This document shows, piece by piece, positions 61,751 to 64,000 of a DNA stretch of 64,000 bases. Source of the DNA: Motilibacter deserti (GTDB taxonomy: Bacteria > Actinomycetota > Actinomycetes > Motilibacterales > Motilibacteraceae); the NCBI RefSeq assembly GCF_011250635.1, contig NZ_JAANNP010000002.1:604289-668288 (forward strand). Reading direction: 5' to 3'. The notes under the pieces are model-generated. The model searched no databases. It saw nothing but the letters and a program-made list of their open reading frames with translations, and was not told the DNA's origin. Position 1 is the stretch's first letter. Every line of letters starts with the position of its first letter. The position numbers and the translations under genes are program-made.

Positions 61751-62527
61751 CTACTCCACGGGCGTGACCGCGACGTCCCACGGCCGCGCCGCGACGCCGG
61801 TCCCGAACGGCGCCAGCTCGGTCAGCAGCCGGATCGAGCGGGCCAGCGGCGTGCTCGACCCCTGCCACCCGGCCACCCGGTGCCGCGGGCCGGCCGGGCC
61901 GAACAGCGCGACGTTGCGCGCCTCGTGGGTCGGGTCGTGCCGGATCGTGCCGCTCACGCCGTCGAAGCCGGCCCGCCGCAGCCCCGCCGCCCAGCGGTGG
62001 GGTAGCGCGTAGTCGTCCCCGCCCACCAGGTCGGCGGTGACGCCGTACGGGCGGGAGCCGGGCGAGCGCAGGTCGGCGAGGCGGGGCGGCGACCCCGTCC
62101 GGGTCGCGGTGAGGAGCCGTCGGCTGTCCACGTCCACCCGGTCGACCAGGCCGCAGCCGCGGAAGACCTCGAGCCATGCGGCGTAGGCCCGGTCGGCGAA
62201 GTAGCAGGTGCCCTCGGGGCGCTGCAGGTCGAAGCGGCCCGGCGAGGGCGTCGGGAGGCTGGAGAAGAACCACGGCGTACGCCGCTCGCCGGTCTCCGGG
62301 TCGCGGGCGCGCCAGATGCGGAAGAACGGCCCGACCGCGGCTTCGTCGGCGACCGCGGGAAAGCCGTCGAACGAGCCCTCTCCCAGGCCCGCGGAAGGCG
62401 GCGGGGGAGCGGACGGCGCTGCAGGCGCCGCGAAAGATGGCGGTGCGGGCGACGGCGGTGCGGGCGACGGCGGTGCGGGCGACGACGGTGCGGGCGACGG
62501 CGGTGCGGGGTCGTGCGGCTCCTGCAT
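61751..62527 (-). CDS. RES-domain toxin (NAD+ phosphorylase type)
   Basis: 258 residues. The RES fold begins near residue 66. Conserved Arg in FFRIWRAR, Arg98 in GRFD, Tyr109 in CYFAD, Glu120 in WLEVF and Ser192 in GVSGTIRH line the active site known from MbcT and related toxins, which destroy NAD+. Unlike most relatives it carries about 50 extra N-terminal residues dominated by S-P-A-P-P repeats, from a 15-bp tandem repeat. ATG overlaps the antitoxin stop (TGATG). Whether the extension alters activity is unknown. Confidence 0.87.
   Translation of the reverse strand: MQEPHDPAPPSPAPSSPAPPSPAPPSPAPPSFAAPAAPSAPPPPSAGLGEGSFDGFPAVADEAAVGPFFRIWRARDPETGERRTPWFFSSLPTPSPGRFDLQRPEGTCYFADRAYAAWLEVFRGCGLVDRVDVDSRRLLTATRTGSPPRLADLRSPGSRPYGVTADLVGGDDYALPHRWAAGLRRAGFDGVSGTIRHDPTHEARNVALFGPAGPRHRVAGWQGSSTPLARSIRLLTELAPFGTGVAARPWDVAVTPVE
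62439..62513. repeat. 15-bp tandem repeat in the RES toxin gene
   Basis: About five copies of GGCGGTGCGGGCGAC with single-base changes, in frame, coding on the minus strand for the S-P-A-P-P stretch. Confidence 0.8.
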
Positions 62528-63117
62528 CAGGCGGCGAGGCTCCGCGCCCACCCGCGCGCGGCGGCGACGACCGGACCGGGGAAGCCTTCGCGCAGCACGT
62601 CGACGGGGCGCTCTCCGTCGAGGGCCGGCTGGGGCGAGACGAGCCACGAGGCGACGGTCCACCGGGAGACCACGGGCTCGGGAAGCTCGGCGAGCACGGC
62701 GTCGAGCCCGGCCAGCGGCGCGCCCTCGGAGAACTGGAAGCGCGGATAGACGACGCGGCCGGAGCCGGTGGTCAGCGCGAGCAGCCCCTTGCGCTTGCTC
62801 ACCGCCTGCTTGGTGATGCGCTGCCCGTCGCGCGAGGACAGCAGGGCTCGGACGCCGTCGACGTCGTAGAACGCGCCGAGGTGCGCCTCCCAGGCGGCCG
62901 CGGTGTCGACGACGCGCCCGGCCGTCTCGCGGGCGAGCGCGTCGGGGTCGTCGACGCGGTCGAGCCGGCTGCCGTCCGGGTCGCGCAGGAGCAGCTCGGC
63001 GATCATCGAGTTGACGAACCGCTGCTGGCTCGGCCGGAGCCCGACCAGCGCTGGAGGAGCCGAGCGGCGCGCCGCCGCTGTCGCGGTCGAGCGCACGATG
63101 CGCTGGGTCGGGCTCAC
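62527..63117 (-). CDS. Xre/MbcA/ParS-type antitoxin for the RES toxin
   Basis: 196 residues. GTG at 63117 follows GAGGAG by 6 nt. The middle (ALLSSRDGQRITKQAVSKRKGLLAL) fits the Xre-like HTH and the C-terminus (VSRWTVASWLVSPQPALDGERPVDVLREG) is the MbcA/ParS toxin-binding motif. Translationally coupled to the toxin; longer than typical because of a basic N-tail. Promoter repeats at 63129-63177 suggest autoregulation. Confidence 0.88.
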   Translation of the reverse strand: MSPTQRIVRSTATAAARRSAPPALVGLRPSQQRFVNSMIAELLLRDPDGSRLDRVDDPDALARETAGRVVDTAAAWEAHLGAFYDVDGVRALLSSRDGQRITKQAVSKRKGLLALTTGSGRVVYPRFQFSEGAPLAGLDAVLAELPEPVVSRWTVASWLVSPQPALDGERPVDVLREGFPGPVVAAARGWARSLAA

Positions 63118-63128
63118 GGCAGCTCCTC

Positions 63129-63177
63129 GGTCAACGTCGTCAACCGCCAGAGTACCCGGTTGGTCAACGCCGTCAAC
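63129..63177 (-). promoter_or_regulatory. Promoter and direct-repeat operators of the RES/Xre locus
   Basis: Two copies of GGTCAACGNCGTCAAC (63129-63144 and 63162-63177; plus-strand reading) start 33 bp apart, about three helical turns. Read on the minus strand TTGACG, 16 bp, TACTCT is a promoter whose -35 lies in the distal copy. The proximal copy lies just after the -10. GTTGAC occurs four times in all. Confidence 0.72.
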
Positions 63178-63203
63178 TCCGGCGAGGAGCTGCGCCCACG
63201 CCG

Positions 63204-63941
63204 TCACACCCGCTCGACCAGCTCGAACGGGGCCGCGACCAGCCCTACCCGGGTCCGGACGTGGTATCTGGTGCGCCCGCGCTTCTCGACGGTGCCGGTC
63301 AGCCCCGCGTACTTGCCCCGGCCGCGCAGCCGGACCGCTGCGCCCACCGGGAGCGGGGCCGGGCCGGGCGCCGTGGGGCGGGAGGGGGTGGCCACCGACG
63401 AGGCCGCGACGCCTTCGGCCGGCGCCGGGGCGCGAGCCGCGCGGGACCGGTAGAACGCGAGCTGGGCCTCGTAGGCCGGGTGCATCGCCACCTCCTGCCC
63501 CCGGAACGTCCAGCGGAAGACGGCGGCGAGGTCGAAGCGGCTCGAGCACTTGGCGCAGGACTGCACCTTCTCCGGCCGCCGGTGCCGCGTCGTCACGTGG
63601 CCGCGCGGGCACGTGCCGGTCCACGGGCCGGGGGCGCGCTCGGCCGTGGGAGGCACGCACCGCTCCCCGCTGCACCCGATGGCCAGCGCCTTCGCCCGCC
63701 AGACCGCGTCGTGGCCGTGCCTCGGCCCCACGAGCGCGTGCGCGATCTCGTGCAGCAGGGTGTCGCGCACCTCCGCCTCCGTGTGCAGCTGGGTGAGGAC
63801 GCGGCTCAGCCCGATCTCCCGCCGCTCGAAGCGGCACACCCCGGCGCGGGTCTTCGCGTTGTCGAAGACCAGCCGCCAGCTCGAGAGCCCGTGCCGGCGC
63901 AGGAGCTCCTCGCCGTGCGCGCGGGCCTCCGCAAGCTCCAT
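63204..63941 (-). CDS. SprT-like zinc metallopeptidase-fold protein
   Basis: 245 residues. HEIAH at 64-68 with further His in GPRHGHDAVW is the SprT zinc site. A Cys-based zinc ribbon follows (GTCPRGHVTT, SCAKCSSRF). The extended C-terminus contains VRLRGRGKYAGLTGTVEKRGRTRYHV, an SH3-like segment not seen in all relatives. SprT/Spartan relatives cut DNA-protein crosslinks, but bacterial roles are less certain. Confidence 0.88.
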   Translation of the reverse strand: MELAEARAHGEELLRRHGLSSWRLVFDNAKTRAGVCRFERREIGLSRVLTQLHTEAEVRDTLLHEIAHALVGPRHGHDAVWRAKALAIGCSGERCVPPTAERAPGPWTGTCPRGHVTTRHRRPEKVQSCAKCSSRFDLAAVFRWTFRGQEVAMHPAYEAQLAFYRSRAARAPAPAEGVAASSVATPSRPTAPGPAPLPVGAAVRLRGRGKYAGLTGTVEKRGRTRYHVRTRVGLVAAPFELVERV

Positions 63942-63960
63942 CGTCCCCGTCTCCTCGTCC

Positions 63961-64000
63961 GTGCTCGTTGCCGTCGTGCTCGTTGCCGTCGTGCTCGTTG
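63961..64000. repeat. 15-bp tandem repeat at the window end
   Basis: GTGCTCGTTGCCGTC twice and then GTGCTCGTTG, running off the end of the window upstream of the SprT-like gene. Confidence 0.8.

Noticed and set aside
63961..64000. Start of a CRISPR array
   Set aside because: Units are 15 bp and directly adjacent, without unique spacers.
1..64000. tRNA or rRNA genes
   Set aside because: No cloverleaf with a TTCGAAT-type arm or rRNA-like stretch was found on either strand by eye.

Overview
The window is very GC-rich, almost fully coding actinobacterial DNA. GTG starts, 1-4 nt stop/start overlaps and promoter-proximal or leaderless starts are common. Secreted proteins carry Sec, Tat or lipobox signals typical of a Gram-positive. 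Two promoters of the motility sigma factor type (FliA/WhiG, sigma-28) suggest a flagellated or otherwise motile actinobacterium of the Kineosporiales/Motilibacter/Nocardioides kind; this placement is inference. No rRNA, tRNA, CRISPR array or intact phage is visible.

Layout. 1-3.4 kb is a decayed accessory patch of lower GC: an unknown gene, a Doc toxin with a small uncalled antitoxin, a fragment of an ABC ATPase, a frameshifted IS110-type transposase and a broken vapBC pair. 3.5-10.2 kb holds a hypothetical gene, a MacB/FtsX-type ABC exporter and a divergent two-component system. 10.3-18.7 kb has a large FN3/OmpA surface protein, a serine hydrolase, a GH43 enzyme and a UDP-sugar pyrophosphorylase. 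18.8-21.2 kb is an interrupted helicase-associated gene. 21.3-36.5 kb is an amino-sugar region: secreted GH84 hexosaminidase coupled to NagA, an ABC sugar importer with a ROK repressor, and a divergent nagB - ROK kinase - SIS - nagA2 operon followed by cutC. Embedded in it are an HTH/Clp-N pair and a nuclease-like gene. 36.6-46.3 kb carries secreted beta-propeller and giant CshA/InlB/OmpA surface proteins, a serine hydrolase and prfC. 46.4-51.4 kb is mixed. 51.4-56.1 kb is a compact run of vanX-like dipeptidase, alr, ddl, histidine kinase and response regulator. 56.2-58.8 kb is a separate parB-parA locus with three copies of one 17-bp palindrome. 59-64 kb holds a cutinase, DinB, oxidoreductase, a RES/Xre toxin-antitoxin pair and a SprT-like gene.

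How the parts work together. The GH84 enzyme would release GlcNAc outside the cell, the ABC importer would bring sugar in, and the kinase, NagA and NagB would feed fructose-6-phosphate to glycolysis, with the ROK repressor sensing the sugar. The two large surface proteins share the same C-terminal anchor (a two-cysteine module plus an OmpA domain) and the same promoter, CTCAG-N15-GCCGATAG. This suggests cell-surface adhesins made with the motility regulon, and it is the most novel-looking signal here. The par locus, with its own palindromes, is the second.
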